This document shows positions 63,611-64,000 of a DNA stretch of 64,000 nucleotides, in pieces. Positions within the stretch are counted from its first letter, which is position 1. Each line of letters begins with the position of its first letter. The position numbers were made by a program, and so were the translations under genes. The notes under the pieces are model-generated. The model was not told the origin of the DNA. It did no database searches and worked only from the letters and a program-made list of their open reading frames with translations. Source of the stretch: Photobacterium jeanii (GTDB taxonomy: Bacteria > Pseudomonadota > Gammaproteobacteria > Enterobacterales > Vibrionaceae); NCBI RefSeq assembly GCF_001650345.1, contig NZ_LVHF01000012.1, forward strand, positions 372,001 to 436,000, written 5' to 3'.

Positions 63611-64000
63611 AAATCCCTAAACTCATCTCAGTATGCCGCCTGCACATTTCACGGACAGCGTAAATTGTTTTAATGATTCAATGTCATTAAAATCATGTAT
63701 ATAGACAAACAAAGCACAAAATTACATGCTCAAAATAAGGATTCAATAAATTAATTGAATATATGATACAAAGCTCAAAGTTTACGCTCAGTTATTCATA
63801 TAGAGGCTAGTCCCGCTTCTTAAATCGTTCGTTTTTCGCCCAAACGCACTTTCATGCCTACTTTTTTAGACTCAGCAAATACATTAACTACGAGTTACAA
63901 ATCTGATCGTCATCCCACCATAAAGAAACAAACAAATGAGAATAAGTTACATTTAAAGATCCTATGGCAACGTTCCCATAAAAGCACACCATTATCATCA
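63611..64000. other. Right-end intergenic stretch
   Basis: About 390 AT-rich bases. It holds the promoter of the lipoprotein gene near 63650-63750; nothing else is recognised. The next gene is outside the window. Confidence 0.5.

Noticed and set aside
1..64000. CRISPR array, insertion sequence or integron
   Set aside because: No repeat-spacer pattern, transposase motif or attC-like array was seen anywhere in the window.

Overview
The window looks like the replication-terminus region of the large chromosome of a Vibrio (Vibrionaceae, Gammaproteobacteria). The gene set and order support this: matP, a ycbZ-type Lon protease, fabA and rmf together; rlmKL, a small glutaredoxin, uup and a DUF3466 protein in one run; zapC next to pyrD; yohJ, yohK and cdd together; a large NAD-glutamate dehydrogenase; pepN and pncB divergent. 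The species is not identifiable by eye. The terminus call rests on sequence: a 28-bp dif-like XerC/XerD site at 2701-2728, three identical perfect matS sites (14295, 25946, 32507) plus several one-mismatch sites, and the matP gene itself.

Left end, 1-4.3 kb: a hybrid sensor histidine kinase, then a decayed strip around dif. The strip holds a ucpA-like dehydrogenase pseudogene on one side of dif and a twice-frameshifted phage-type gene on the other. A BamE-fold lipoprotein and a CCGSCS-tail peptide follow. 4.3-11.2 kb carries accessory genes: two acetyltransferases, a P-loop kinase-like protein, DUF302 and DUF6176-like proteins, an alpha/beta hydrolase, a stand-alone receiver protein converging on a PilZ protein, and several small unknowns. 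11.2-26 kb is terminus-domain core: matP, ycbZ, fabA, rmf, DUF3466, uup, glutaredoxin, rlmKL, a 1.56-kb stretch without a convincing gene, zapC, pyrD and a membrane diguanylate cyclase. 26-41 kb holds the 1609-residue glutamate dehydrogenase, DUF2835, pepN, pncB, a MipA/OmpV-like porin, a YeeX-type protein, two tandem cold-shock genes and sbcB.

41-49 kb: a membrane-anchored ToxR-like regulator, yohJ-yohK and cdd with CRP-type sites ahead of yohJ and of cdd, an EamA exporter, and a PEP-CTERM protein followed by a 735-residue di-haem peroxidase-like protein. 49-64 kb: purT with a clear PurR box, unknown exported proteins and lipoproteins, tpm, an NO-response gene of the ygbA family, a patatin, an orphan yidD in a pair with DUF4177, a POT transporter, a polysaccharide deacetylase-like protein, YjbR and ClbS/DfsB-type proteins, a glutathione transferase, a glutaredoxin and a methyltransferase.

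The genes are mostly short operons separated by hairpin terminators, many bidirectional. I found no CRISPR array, rRNA, tRNA, integron or intact mobile element. I do not see a multi-gene system that I would call new. The most notable content is the terminus architecture (dif with degraded genes on both flanks, a matS cluster, a near-matS in the matP promoter region), the CRP-site hairpin in front of yohJ, and the PEP-CTERM/di-haem protein pair.
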